Both the position numbers and the translations under genes were made by a program. A DNA stretch of 51,512 nucleotides, taken from Clostridium sp. GTDB taxonomy: Bacteria; Bacillota; Clostridia; Oscillospirales; Acutalibacteraceae. The notes below the pieces were generated by a model. That model saw nothing but the letters and a program-made list of their open reading frames with translations. It was not told the origin of the DNA and searched no databases. This document shows, in pieces, positions 1 through 8,824 of the stretch. The DNA lies in contig JAISSW010000011.1 of assembly GCA_031272895.1 (NCBI GenBank), positions 1 through 51,512 of the forward strand, in the 5' to 3' direction. Positions within the stretch are counted from its first letter, which is position 1. Each line of letters begins with the position of its first letter.

Positions 1-35
1 CAAGCTGTTCCTCGTGTTTGTTTCGCAATTTCCAT
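1..35 (-). CDS. Start of an unknown protein (partial)
   Basis: An ATG at 35-33 on the minus strand follows a GGGGGA Shine-Dalgarno and a strong promoter at 78-106. Only eleven codons are visible before the window edge, reading MEIAKQTRGTA. That is too little to name a family. The promoter, ribosome site and ATG together support a real gene rather than a chance ORF. Confidence 0.5.
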   Translation of the reverse strand, partial: MEIAKQTRGTA

Positions 36-77
36 GATAAATCCCCCGACTTGCCAAAATGCCTGTGGTTTTGATAA

Positions 78-106
78 AATATAACATATGTGAGGGGAAT
101 TGTCAA
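78..106 (-). promoter_or_regulatory. Sigma-A promoter for the gene leaving at the left edge
   Basis: On the minus strand TTGACA (106-101) is separated by exactly 17 bp from TATATT (83-78). Transcription would start near position 71 and run into the partial gene at 35. The TGA inside the TTGACA box is also the stop codon of the micro-ORF at 103-171. Confidence 0.75.
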
Positions 107-171
107 GTAGGGGTCGGCGCAAAAATATCTGCGCCGTCGCGCAATTGGCTTCCACAAGAACGACAGAACAT
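103..171 (-). CDS. 22-residue zinc-ribbon-like micro-ORF
   Basis: The ORF has a good ribosome site (AGGAGAG, 4 nt before ATG at 171). It encodes MFCRSCGSQL followed by RDGADIFAPTPT. The beginning resembles the first knuckle (CxxCG) of zinc-ribbon proteins that normally start MFCxxCGxxL and continue to a second CPxCG knuckle. Here the second cysteine pair is absent. It is either a remnant of a longer zinc-ribbon gene or a true micro-protein. The rest of 36-356 holds only the promoter, the terminator at 300-328 and a small CGGCGCA/TGCGCCG hairpin at 115-136. Confidence 0.35.
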   Translation of the reverse strand: MFCRSCGSQLRDGADIFAPTPT

Positions 172-299
172 ATTTCTCTCCTATGCTATAATTTCGGCTT
201 ATTGTATCACAAATCGCAGCGCGGATTGTTCTTAATTAGAAAAATGGGGGGTTTTTGTAAGCTTTTTGGCGAAAGACCGGCTGCCGCCGATAAACAAAA

Positions 300-328
300 G
301 CTCCGCCCCATACGATTAGGTGCGGAGC
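300..328 (-). terminator. Terminator of the ABC exporter operon
   Basis: A 7-bp stem, GCTCCGC (328-322) with GCGGAGC (306-300), is followed on the minus strand by TTTTGTTT. It lies about 30 bp beyond the stop codon of the ATPase gene, as expected for an intrinsic terminator. Confidence 0.75.
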
Positions 329-356
329 GAAGCTTTATTTGTGAGTGCCGGGAGAA

Positions 357-1034
357 TCAGCTACGCCGTTTGTCCGACTTTTTTCGGCGCGTAAGGGGAG
401 CGAGCTCATACACCTCGTCGGCGGCACGCGCCACGTCCGGCGAGTGGCTGACCAAGATGACGCATTTGCCCTCCTCGTGCGCAAGGCGGCTGAAAATATC
501 CATAATTTCCTCCTGCGTGCCAAGGTCAAGGTTGCCGGTCGGCTCGTCCGCAAGGATTATGTCCGGGTCGTAGGATAGGGCGCGGGCAATTGCAACGCGC
601 TGCTGTTCGCCGCCGGAAAGCTTTAAGATTCGCCTGTCGGCAAGGCTGTCGTCCAGACCCACGGATTCCAGCAGGGAACGGCTGCGTCCCTTGATATCCG
701 CGATTTTTTTGCCGCTTGCCCGCATGGATAGCTCCACGTTCTCCCTTGCCGTCAGGTGAGGCAGCAAGTTAAAGCTTTGGAAGATTATGCCAACCGTGCG
801 TGAGCGGAATTCACAGCGGTCATGCTTGAGTATATCCTCACCGTTCGCAAGGATTTTGCCCTCGTCCGGGCTGGTTAAGCCGGAAAGCAGTGACAGCAGC
901 GTGGTTTTGCCCGCGCCGGAGCGCCCGACAATAGCGTACACCTTACCGGCATCAAAGCTATAGTTAATATCTTGCAAGACCTTTTTGTTTTTTTCGTAGG
1001 AAAAACTGACGTTTTGCAGCTCTAAGGTACTCAT
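357..1034 (-). CDS. ABC transporter ATP-binding protein (MacB/LolD type)
   Basis: A 225-residue cytoplasmic ATPase that would power the FtsX-type permease encoded just upstream. Walker A GRSGAGKTT is near residues 37-45, a Q-loop FQSFN near 85-89, the signature LSGGEQQR near 139-146, Walker B IILADEP near 159-165 and the switch histidine (VSHS) near 197. The sequence is closest in style to the MacB/LolD/YtrE family, whose pairs export peptides, lipoproteins or antimicrobials or act as mechanotransmission modules rather than classical importers. The substrate cannot be read from the sequence. The gene starts 20 bp after the permease stop and ends at a terminator, so the two form a two-gene operon. 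The start ATG has an AGGAGAAAGTT ribosome site. Confidence 0.92.
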   Translation of the reverse strand: MSTLELQNVSFSYEKNKKVLQDINYSFDAGKVYAIVGRSGAGKTTLLSLLSGLTSPDEGKILANGEDILKHDRCEFRSRTVGIIFQSFNLLPHLTARENVELSMRASGKKIADIKGRSRSLLESVGLDDSLADRRILKLSGGEQQRVAIARALSYDPDIILADEPTGNLDLGTQEEIMDIFSRLAHEEGKCVILVSHSPDVARAADEVYELAPLTRRKKSDKRRS

Positions 1035-1054
1035 AACTTTCTCCTTTTCTTTTG

Positions 1055-2671
1055 TCAGGAACGCTCGGCAAGGATTTTAAGCGGCTCGTAGCGCAGGATA
1101 AACACAACCGCCGCAAGGCTCGAAAGCAGCGTTAGCAGCAGCCCTATGCCGATTAGCTGAAGCAGCACCATAATGCCGACAGCCGCCTCTATTTGGGTGC
1201 TGTATTCGGTCAGGCTGCCCGCTCCGCCAAGCACACGCTCGCCAAAGCTGCCGCCCATTCCGCCTCTGCCGCTGATTACCATTTGTCCCCCCTGCATACC
1301 GCCGCCGGGAGCGCCGCCAAAGGCATTGTTTTGCTGGGTCTGCTCCGCCTGCAGGCTTTCAACCTGGCTTTCCAGCAGGCTGTTGCCCACCGGCACACTG
1401 ACCACCGCGCCAACCACTGCGCCCAAGGCGACGGCAATCAGTGTTACAATCAGCAGCTCGGCGACAAACTGCGCGGCGACCTTGCTTTTTTTAATGCCTA
1501 TAGCCGTCAGGACGCCAACCTCGTATTTGCGCTCGCGAATATTGAACATATTTATGACCACCAAAATCACCGCGCCGATTGAAAGCACAACAATAAGGAA
1601 GGTCAGCGCGAAGGAACCGAGGTTTTCAAGCGGCTCCAAGGATTTTTCGTAATTCTCCACGTCGGAGGAGGAAACGCTGTAGTATTCGCCCAGCTTTGCC
1701 TCGGTTGCGCTCTTGAACGCCTCATATTTGCTCTGGTCCGCAAATTTATAGACGTAGGAGAGTGTGCCGCTCAATTCGCTGCTTACCTCGTTGCCGTCGT
1801 TATCCGTGGTGGTAACGGCACTTTTTGCGCTTGCCGCTTCAATTTTCTCGGCGCTTTTTGCGCTGATGTAAATGGTGTTGGCCGGGTCCATTGCGGTGGA
1901 GAACTGCAGTGCGCCGTCCGTGGATGTGCTGCTGTTGGTGTAAATCCCCACAACCTTGAATGTATAGCTTTCGTCCTCGTTGCTCGGGTTGGTCAGTACG
2001 ATTTTTCCGCCCACGGCAAGGTCGTTATAAAGCGCCAGCTCGCTGCTTATTATACAGGAATAGTCGTCCGTGGTGTAATCCGGCATTGAACCGCCCTCGT
2101 TAAGGGAGGATTGTCCGCCGGTGAAGCGTGTGAGCGCCGCATTGTCGCTGACGCCGGTGACCGTGAAGTCGCCCATTGCCATCATTCCACCGACCCTGAA
2201 GCCGCCGCTGCGTCCGCCGCCCTCAACTTCGGGCATATTGGACGGCAGCTGTGTGGTGCTGCTGCTTGTGGTGCTTGTGCTGTAGGCGGTGTAGCCATCG
2301 CCGGCGTTAAGGGAAAGCCCAATGGAATAATAGCTGCTGTCCACATTTTCGTCCGCGGCGTATTGCTCATACTGCTCAAAGCTCAGCTCCGGGTATTTTT
2401 CCTGCAGCTCCTGCATTTGTGACATAATATCCTCACGGTTGCTTGAACCGCTGCCCGGGGTAAAGCCCCCCATGGCGCTTTGGATATTGCGGCTGATGCT
2501 TGCCGTAACACTGACATTGGAAAGCCCGCTCTCCTTTGCGTCCGCGGCGGCGGTGCGTATTGCAAGAGCCACCGTTGCGGCAAGCGCAATAGCAAAAACG
2601 ATTATGCCGATGAGAATATTCCGCCCCTTGGAGCGGCTGATGCTCAACAGCGCATTGCGAAGAACAAACAT
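1055..2671 (-). CDS. ABC transporter permease, FtsX/MacB-like
   Basis: A 538-residue membrane protein with the MacB-like layout. One N-terminal membrane helix (about 15-38) is followed by a large extracytoplasmic domain (about 40-345). Three further helices (about 355-378, 400-425 and 500-530) make up the FtsX core. An unusual Gly/Met/Gln-rich extracytoplasmic stretch lies between the last helices (about 440-485), and a second Gly/Met-rich patch occurs near 155-170. It forms one operon with the downstream ATPase. Family knowledge suggests export or envelope-stress work; the substrate is unknown. Ribosome site AAAGGGG lies six bases before the ATG. No convincing promoter was found in 2672-2754. 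Confidence 0.9.
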   Translation of the reverse strand: MFVLRNALLSISRSKGRNILIGIIVFAIALAATVALAIRTAAADAKESGLSNVSVTASISRNIQSAMGGFTPGSGSSNREDIMSQMQELQEKYPELSFEQYEQYAADENVDSSYYSIGLSLNAGDGYTAYSTSTTSSSTTQLPSNMPEVEGGGRSGGFRVGGMMAMGDFTVTGVSDNAALTRFTGGQSSLNEGGSMPDYTTDDYSCIISSELALYNDLAVGGKIVLTNPSNEDESYTFKVVGIYTNSSTSTDGALQFSTAMDPANTIYISAKSAEKIEAASAKSAVTTTDNDGNEVSSELSGTLSYVYKFADQSKYEAFKSATEAKLGEYYSVSSSDVENYEKSLEPLENLGSFALTFLIVVLSIGAVILVVINMFNIRERKYEVGVLTAIGIKKSKVAAQFVAELLIVTLIAVALGAVVGAVVSVPVGNSLLESQVESLQAEQTQQNNAFGGAPGGGMQGGQMVISGRGGMGGSFGERVLGGAGSLTEYSTQIEAAVGIMVLLQLIGIGLLLTLLSSLAAVVFILRYEPLKILAERS

Positions 2672-2754
2672 ATTTAACCCCTTTGTTGCTTAATGCCGTA
2701 ATTTTAACCGCCCTTTGTGAATAAGCCGTGAAAATGCGCTGAAAGCTGAACGCA

Positions 2755-2785
2755 AAAGGGGCGCCCCGCCGCGGGACGCCCCTTT
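2755..2785 (-). terminator. Terminator after the acyl-CoA synthetase-like gene
   Basis: AAAGGGGCG (2755-2763) pairs with CGCCCCTTT (2777-2785), and the minus-strand transcript continues with a short T run. It lies 14 bp after the stop codon of the gene at 2799-4664. The symmetric A/T flanks could let it work in both directions. Confidence 0.75.
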
Positions 2786-2798
2786 GTTTATCCTTAAA

Positions 2799-4664
2799 TT
2801 ACTTCTTCTTTGCCGTCAGCTCCGGGAAGAAAGCGAAATCCGTGACGATAAAGCGCTTAACGTCCAGCTTTTCCTCGTTTTCTAACTTTCGGAAGTCGAC
2901 CTTACCCATTAGGGTATACGGCAGCCTCTCCACAAGCGTGTAGGCAAGAGCCATGTCACGCTCCGGCAGCTCCTTGCGGCAAAGCTTGTCCACCTCATGA
3001 AGGAAAGCGTCCTTGTCCGCAGGCTCCATGCCCTCCTTTGTGACGATGAACGCACAGGGTATTACCCCCGCCCTTGACTCCTCGCCAATCTTCTTAAGCC
3101 CCGCAACGGCGCAGCTGTCCACGCTTGGGTGGCCGGCGATTACGTTTTCAATCGGCGACGGGTGGACTGTATGCCCGTCCGGGCGCATCATGGAGCGCTT
3201 ATAACGGTCGGTGAAGTAGAAGTGCCCGTCCTGACCAAGATGCCCCTTGTCGCCCATGCGGTAATACTTCTTGCCGTCCGCGGCAATGTAGGTTATCTCC
3301 TCGGTTTCTTTCGGCTTGCCGTAATAGCCCTTCATCATGGTGTAGCCGCCCACGCAAAGCTCGCCGTCCGCACCGATTGGCAGCTCCTCCCCTGTTTCCG
3401 GGTCAACAACAAGCACATCCACACAGGGCAGGATAAGCCCCACGTTACCCTCGGTGTCCCACGGGTACTCGTCCGTGCTGACGTTGGCGGGGTATGACCT
3501 CATGCCGGAAACACAGCCGCCAAGCTCCGTTGAGCCGTAGCCGACGCGCGGTCCCCTTTGTGCGCCGCAGCGCTCCCAGCAGGCGTTAATCTCCCGTATG
3601 GAGGCGGGTGTGATTTTGTCGCCGCCGATGATGGTTTCCTTAATAAAATTCAGCTGCTTGCCGCCCTTGCGCAGCTTTTTGCTGCGTGCGAGCAGCTCAA
3701 AAAAGCGCGGCACGCCAAGGCTGCAGTTGGGCTTGTATTTGAAAATCATTTTGTCAAACTCAAGCGGCTTAAACACGGGGATAAGCACAATGTTCATACC
3801 AAGGTTAAGCGCCATGTGCATTGCGTTGAACGCCCCGTAGGCGGCAAAGAACGGAATGAAGCCGCCGAAGGTATCCCCCCGGCCAACGGAGCCTCTGGCA
3901 CGGAATTTGAACGACGCCGCAGAGGCGTTAAGGGCGCTGTGGGTATGGATTGCTCCCTTAACAATGCCGTCCGCGGAGGTACCGCTAGTAAAGAGGACAA
4001 CCGCTACCTGCTCGCTTTCATACGGCGCGTGAACGTCGCCCTCGAAGCTGTAGGACTTGAGGAAATCCGTATGCCAAATTACACGCTTATCCTCGCTTAA
4101 GCCGGACTTCTTCTTTTTGCCGGAATAAAGCATTTTTGCAAGCAGGTTCTTTGCAGTGCCAAAGCTGTTCATAGAATCCGCGGGGGTAACTACAATCATG
4201 TTCTTGCAGGGCAGGGTATCCATAACCTCGTCAATCTTGCCGGGGATAATGTCCAGCACCGTTACAAGCAGCTTGCTTTTGGTCATTGCGGCGCGCTCCA
4301 TTATGCCGCTGGCGTTGGTGCGCGGGTCAATGGCCACCGCCACCGCTCCTATGCGCCAAATAGCGTAGTAATAAAGCACCAGTTCCTTAAGGTTTGGCAT
4401 ACAAAGCGCAACATAATCGCCCTTTTCAACGCCGTAGCCGCGCAGGCAGCGCGCAAGCTCGTCAATTTCCTTGTCAAACTGAGCATAGCTTGTTTTTGCC
4501 CCGAAGTAGGTCAACGCCGTGCCGTTCATGTTGTCCGCGTTGATTTTGAAGATATACGCGTCCGCGTTCATGTCCACATCGGACAGTATTTTTTCGCGGA
4601 TATTTTCCGGATATACCGCCATGTGCGGATTGCGACCGGTGCGCTGTTCGGATATTGTTCCCAT
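2799..4664 (-). CDS. AMP-binding enzyme, acyl-CoA synthetase-like
   Basis: A 621-residue member of the ANL superfamily (acyl-CoA synthetases, NRPS adenylation domains, luciferases). It would activate a carboxylate with ATP and pass it to CoA or a carrier. The phosphate-binding loop (LFTSGTSADG with a following KGAIHTH) is near residues 224-242. YGSTELGG (A5 motif) is in the second half, YRMGDKG (A7) follows, and the C-terminal catalytic lysine sits in LMGKVDF. The P-loop has SADGIVKG where SGxPKG is usual, an unusual spacing. The gene stands alone between its own promoter and terminator, so neighbours give no clue to the acid used. A long-chain or medium-chain fatty acid is possible but unproven. 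Start chosen at the ATG preceded by AGGAG. Confidence 0.85.
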   Translation of the reverse strand: MGTISEQRTGRNPHMAVYPENIREKILSDVDMNADAYIFKINADNMNGTALTYFGAKTSYAQFDKEIDELARCLRGYGVEKGDYVALCMPNLKELVLYYYAIWRIGAVAVAIDPRTNASGIMERAAMTKSKLLVTVLDIIPGKIDEVMDTLPCKNMIVVTPADSMNSFGTAKNLLAKMLYSGKKKKSGLSEDKRVIWHTDFLKSYSFEGDVHAPYESEQVAVVLFTSGTSADGIVKGAIHTHSALNASAASFKFRARGSVGRGDTFGGFIPFFAAYGAFNAMHMALNLGMNIVLIPVFKPLEFDKMIFKYKPNCSLGVPRFFELLARSKKLRKGGKQLNFIKETIIGGDKITPASIREINACWERCGAQRGPRVGYGSTELGGCVSGMRSYPANVSTDEYPWDTEGNVGLILPCVDVLVVDPETGEELPIGADGELCVGGYTMMKGYYGKPKETEEITYIAADGKKYYRMGDKGHLGQDGHFYFTDRYKRSMMRPDGHTVHPSPIENVIAGHPSVDSCAVAGLKKIGEESRAGVIPCAFIVTKEGMEPADKDAFLHEVDKLCRKELPERDMALAYTLVERLPYTLMGKVDFRKLENEEKLDVKRFIVTDFAFFPELTAKKK

Positions 4665-4719
4665 AGAGTTTGCTCCTGTTTAATCAGAATTGCTTCAGGC
4701 TGTGCCGAAGTCTAAACGC

Positions 4720-4748
4720 ATTATAGCTATCTTGCGGAGCAAAGTCAA
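4720..4748 (-). promoter_or_regulatory. Sigma-A promoter of the AMP-binding enzyme
   Basis: On the minus strand TTGACT (4748-4743), a 17-bp spacer and TATAAT (4725-4720) lie about 55 bp before the start codon. Confidence 0.8.
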
Positions 4749-4799
4749 TACAAAAACTGTGAATTTTGGGCCGTTTTCGAATATTTCGTGCTTTTGCAC

Positions 4800-4829
4800 A
4801 AAAGACGGCAGATTTCTCCGCCGTCTTTT
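4800..4829 (-). terminator. Terminator of purL
   Basis: Ten-base arms AAAAGACGGC (4800-4809) and GCCGTCTTTT (4820-4829) form a perfect stem with a 10-nt loop, just after the purL stop codon. A and T flanks on both sides would let it act in either direction. Confidence 0.8.
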
Positions 4830-4850
4830 GTTGATTATTTGCATGAATTT

Positions 4851-7800
4851 TTAGGCGAAATAGCTCACTCCGCTCTCAAAAATCCTCATGTCCTTATTGC
4901 CGGGAACATTTTTACATATGCTCTCGCCGCGGCGTTCACTGTGCGCCATCTTACCGAGCACCCTCCCGTCGGGTGAGCAGATTCCCTCAATGGCGCAAAC
5001 CGAGCCATTGGGGTTCCACGGCATTTCCGCCGCCGGGGTGCCGTCCGGCATGACGTAGCGTGTGGCAATCTGCCCGTTTGCGGCAAGGCGGTTAAGGACT
5101 TCAATGTCGGCGGCAAAGCGCCCCTCCCCATGGCTGACGGGTACGCAATGCACGTCGCCCGCGTTAACAAGGCGCAGCCACGGCGAAGAATTGTTTTCTA
5201 TGCGGGTGTAAACCATTTGGGAAACGTGGCGTCCAATGTTGTTGAAGGTCAAGGTCGGGTCACTCGGCGCGGTTTCACGGATTTCACCATAGGGGAGCAG
5301 CCCTGTTTTAATCAGCGCCTGGAAGCCGTTGCAGATACCCAACACCAAGCCGCCCCGCTTTGAAAGCAGGTTGTTGACCGCCAACGCCACGGCGGGTGAG
5401 CGCAGGAAAGCGGCAATGAACTTCCCTGAGCCCTCAGGCTCGTCGCCCGCGGAAAAGCCGCCGGGCAGCATTAAAATTTGTGACTGCTCCAGCGCGGCGA
5501 CAAAGGCCGCGGCGCTTTCCTCAACCTGGGCGGGGCTAAGGTTGCGAAGCACCAAAATCTGAGTTTGCGCCCCTGCCCTGCGGAACGCCCTTGCGCTGTC
5601 CACCTCGCAATTTGTGCCGGGGAATACGGGCAGCAAAACCCGCGGCGCTCGCTCCGGGAGGGAGGGAAGCACAGCCGGCGCGGCCTTCCTTACGGCGAAA
5701 TCAAGCGGCATCTCCGCGGGCTTTGCCGTGGTCGGGAATACTCCCTCCAGCTTGCTGAACCAGAACTTGCGCAGAGCCTCGCCGGGTAAGTCAGCCCCGT
5801 CAATGCTGAAGATGTCGTTAGCGGTGATTGTACCCAAGCAAACGGCAAAGGAGGGCAGCATGGCGCCCTCAGCCGGCGCAAGGATAAACGAGCCTCCCTG
5901 AGCGGCGAACAGTGTTTTTGCGTCAAGCTTTTCAAAGCTGAAGCCCATGTGGTTGCCAAAGCACTTTTGGCAAATGGCAGCGGCTGCTCCGCCCTCGCCG
6001 ATTACAGCGGCAACAGCCCCGTTCTTAACCCCGGCGGAAACATACTCAAACAGCTCCGCCGCCCTTGCGTAATCCGGCAGGAGGGTGTTTTTATCCACGG
6101 GCAGGGGCAGCAAATAGACCCTGCGTCCCGTGTGCTCCCTTGTAAAGGCGCTTGATTGAGCCTGCGACGCTTTTATTGTTCCGACGGCAAAGGAAACCAG
6201 TGTCGGCGGCACATCCAAATCCTCGAAGCTGCCGGACATGGAATCCTTACCGCCGATTGACGCCGTGCCGAAGCCGATTTGCGCAGTCAGCGCACCCAAT
6301 AAAGCGGCGGTCGGCTGACCCCAACGGCTTGCCTCGTCACGCAGACGGGGGAAGTATTCCTGGAAGGTAAGCCGCGCCTTGGAGGAATCACCGCCCGCCG
6401 CGGCTATTTTTGCTAAGGAGATTGCAACGGCATACGCCGCCCCATGGAACGGACTCCACTTGGCAAGCCCCGGCAAAAAGCCGTAGCTCATCAGCGTTGC
6501 GTCGTCCGTTTCGCCCTCTTTAAGGGGAATTTTTGCGCACATAACGTCCTCGGGGCTAAGCTGATAAGCGCCGGCAAAGGGCATTAGCACCGTACCCGCG
6601 CCGATTGACGCGTCAAAGCGCTCGGCAAGCCCCTTTTGCGCCGCAACATTAAGGCGGGCAAGGTTTTTGGCAAGAGCCACTGCGTGGGGCAGACCCTGCA
6701 GCTCCGCGGGTACCGCCGCACGGTAATCCTCCCTGTGGTCCGGGGCGGCAAGAAGAGCCTCCGCCCGCCCGGTTACGCCGTTTGTGTCCAAAAATTCGCG
6801 GGAAAGGTCGACTATGGTTTTGCCGCGCCAGTGCATAACAAGCCGCGCATTTGCGTCAACCGTAGCAACGGGCACGCACTCAAGGTTTTCCGCGTCCGCA
6901 AGAGCCGTGAAAGCCGCCGCGTCCTGAGGACGAACCACAACCGCCATTCGCTCCTGGGATTCCGAAATGGCAAGCTCCGTGCCGCCCAAGCCCTCATATT
7001 TTTTAAGCACCCGGTCAAGCTCAATCTGCAGCCCCGGCGCAAGCTCGCCAATGGCAACGCAAACGCCGCCCGCGCCAAAATCATTGCAGCGCTGAATAAG
7101 CCTTGCGGCGTCAGCGTTGCGGAAAAGCCGCTGCAGCGCCCTTTCGGTGGGCGGGTTACCCTTTTGAACCTCCGCGCCGCAGGTTTCAATGGAGGCGGTG
7201 TTGTGCGCCTTGCTTGAGCCCGTCGCTCCGCCGCAGCCGTCACGCCCCGTGCGCCCGCCGAGCATAAGCACAACGTCGCCAGCCTGCGGCACCCCGCGAA
7301 TTACGTTCTCCTTGGGCGACGCGGCAATTACCGCGCCAATTTCCATGCGCTTTGCAAGGTAGCCCTCGTCATAAATTTCTGTCACCTGCCCGGTGGCAAG
7401 CCCAATTTGGTTGCCGTAGGAGCTGTATCCATGCGCCGCCCCAAGGGTGATTTTGCGCTGGGGCAGCTTTCCCGGCAGGGTTTCCTCAAAGGGAACGGTG
7501 GGGTCGCCCGCGCCGGTGACACGCATTGCCTGATAAACATAGCTGCGCCCGGAAAGCGGGTCGCGTATTGCTCCGCCAAGGCAGGTTGCCGCCCCGCCAA
7601 AGGGTTCAATTTCCGTGGGGTGGTTGTGGGTTTCGTTCTTAAACTGCAGCAGCCAATCCTCTTTTTTCCCGTCAATGGTGGCGGTGAAGTTGATTGAGCA
7701 AGCGTTGATTTCCTCGCTTTGGTCAAGGTCCGCCAGCAGTCCGCGCTTCTTTAACGCCTTTGCGCCTATGGTGGCAATATCCATCAGCGTAACGTCCTTT

Positions 7801-8594
7801 TGCCGGGCGCCGTAAACCTCCTCGCGAAGTGAGAGGTATTGCAGCCAAGCACGCTCCAGCGCCGGAGTAAGCTTATCCTGCTCAAAGCTCACCTTGGCAA
7901 GCCGCGTTAAAAAGGTGGTGTGGCGGCAGTGGTCGGACCAATAGGTATCAATCACCCTCAACTCCGTTTCGCTCGGGTCACGGCTTTCGGACGCAAAGTA
8001 ATCCCTGCAAAAGCAAAGGTCCGCGGCAGTCATGGCAAAACCGCCCGCCGCGTGGTATTCCCCAACCTTCTCGTCGCTCCAGCCGCTGAAGCCCTCGATT
8101 ATGGGGACATCCTCAGGCTCCGGCGCGGGAATATCCAGCGTTTCCGGCAGCTCCCGTGCAGCCTCGCGGGCTTCAACCGGGTTGATTAGGTAGGACTTGA
8201 TTTTCTCCCGCTCTTCGTCGCTCAGCTCGCCCGCTATAGCGTAAACCCGTGCGGAGCGCACAATTGGGCGTTCCCCGCCGGTCATAAGGGCAATACACTG
8301 GGCGGCGCTGTCCGCCCGCTGGTCAAACTGACCGGGCAGATACTCCGCGGCAAAAACAAAGCCCTCCGTAACAGGCAAAGCCGCAAAGCTGTCGTCCACG
8401 TTCGGCTCGCTGAAAACCGTGCGCACAGCCGCCTCAAATTGCTCCGCGCTCAAGCCCTGCACGTCATAGCGCTGGAACAGGCGCAGGGAGCTTATGCCTC
8501 CAAGACCAAGCGTTGCGCGCAAATCTCTCTCCAAGCCAAGCGCCTCAATGTTAAAGCCCGTTTTTTTCTCGGTGAATACGCGTTGAACAGCCAT
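4851..8594 (-). CDS. purL: Phosphoribosylformylglycinamidine synthase, single-chain
   Basis: A 1247-residue enzyme for step four of purine synthesis: FGAR, glutamine and ATP give FGAM. Synthase and glutaminase are on one chain. The synthase half carries KNETHNHPTEIEP near residues 318-330 and a glycine-rich LGGRTGRDGCGGATG loop near 445. The glutamine amidotransferase domain fills the last 260 residues, with the PGTNCE motif, nucleophile Cys in GICNGFQAL near 1087 and the HGEG histidine near 1154. Many Firmicutes split this enzyme into PurS, PurQ and PurL; the fused form is typical of a clostridial subgroup. No other pur gene is next to it. An ATG 24 codons upstream lies over the promoter, so the start at 8594, preceded by GGAGGG, is preferred. 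Confidence 0.95.
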   Translation of the reverse strand: MAVQRVFTEKKTGFNIEALGLERDLRATLGLGGISSLRLFQRYDVQGLSAEQFEAAVRTVFSEPNVDDSFAALPVTEGFVFAAEYLPGQFDQRADSAAQCIALMTGGERPIVRSARVYAIAGELSDEEREKIKSYLINPVEAREAARELPETLDIPAPEPEDVPIIEGFSGWSDEKVGEYHAAGGFAMTAADLCFCRDYFASESRDPSETELRVIDTYWSDHCRHTTFLTRLAKVSFEQDKLTPALERAWLQYLSLREEVYGARQKDVTLMDIATIGAKALKKRGLLADLDQSEEINACSINFTATIDGKKEDWLLQFKNETHNHPTEIEPFGGAATCLGGAIRDPLSGRSYVYQAMRVTGAGDPTVPFEETLPGKLPQRKITLGAAHGYSSYGNQIGLATGQVTEIYDEGYLAKRMEIGAVIAASPKENVIRGVPQAGDVVLMLGGRTGRDGCGGATGSSKAHNTASIETCGAEVQKGNPPTERALQRLFRNADAARLIQRCNDFGAGGVCVAIGELAPGLQIELDRVLKKYEGLGGTELAISESQERMAVVVRPQDAAAFTALADAENLECVPVATVDANARLVMHWRGKTIVDLSREFLDTNGVTGRAEALLAAPDHREDYRAAVPAELQGLPHAVALAKNLARLNVAAQKGLAERFDASIGAGTVLMPFAGAYQLSPEDVMCAKIPLKEGETDDATLMSYGFLPGLAKWSPFHGAAYAVAISLAKIAAAGGDSSKARLTFQEYFPRLRDEASRWGQPTAALLGALTAQIGFGTASIGGKDSMSGSFEDLDVPPTLVSFAVGTIKASQAQSSAFTREHTGRRVYLLPLPVDKNTLLPDYARAAELFEYVSAGVKNGAVAAVIGEGGAAAAICQKCFGNHMGFSFEKLDAKTLFAAQGGSFILAPAEGAMLPSFAVCLGTITANDIFSIDGADLPGEALRKFWFSKLEGVFPTTAKPAEMPLDFAVRKAAPAVLPSLPERAPRVLLPVFPGTNCEVDSARAFRRAGAQTQILVLRNLSPAQVEESAAAFVAALEQSQILMLPGGFSAGDEPEGSGKFIAAFLRSPAVALAVNNLLSKRGGLVLGICNGFQALIKTGLLPYGEIRETAPSDPTLTFNNIGRHVSQMVYTRIENNSSPWLRLVNAGDVHCVPVSHGEGRFAADIEVLNRLAANGQIATRYVMPDGTPAAEMPWNPNGSVCAIEGICSPDGRVLGKMAHSERRGESICKNVPGNKDMRIFESGVSYFA

Positions 8595-8630
8595 TTCCTT
8601 GTCCCTCCGCAAATTATTCTGCACGAGGCT

Positions 8631-8659
8631 ATTATACCATATCGGCGGCGGCAAAGCAA
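8631..8659 (-). promoter_or_regulatory. Sigma-A promoter of purL
   Basis: Minus-strand TTGCTT (8659-8654), a 17-bp spacer and TATAAT (8636-8631). The predicted transcript starts about 30 bp before the ATG, leaving no room for a purine riboswitch. Confidence 0.75.
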
Positions 8660-8760
8660 GGCGCACGGCGCAAGGACCCCTCCGCCGGATATGCCGCAGC
8701 CTCCGGCTTTGCCTCTCTCCCGGCGGGGAAAGCCCTTTGGGCTTAATTACCGGTTAAGCC

Positions 8761-8789
8761 TTGCGGCGGAGCTTGTTTTGTGCTATAAT
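8761..8789 (+). promoter_or_regulatory. Sigma-A promoter of the lipoprotein-thrS unit
   Basis: TTGCGG (8761-8766), a 17-bp spacer and TATAAT (8784-8789). The start of transcription near 8796 leaves a 29-nt leader, far too short for a T-box, which is notable because thrS lies in the same unit. Confidence 0.75.
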
Positions 8790-8824
8790 GTACTCTAAAT
8801 AATTCTATCCATTGGGAGTTAAAC

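Noticed and set aside
115-136. CGGCGCA/TGCGCCG hairpin as a terminator
   Set aside because: A perfect 7-bp stem but with no T run on either side, and it lies inside the micro-ORF.
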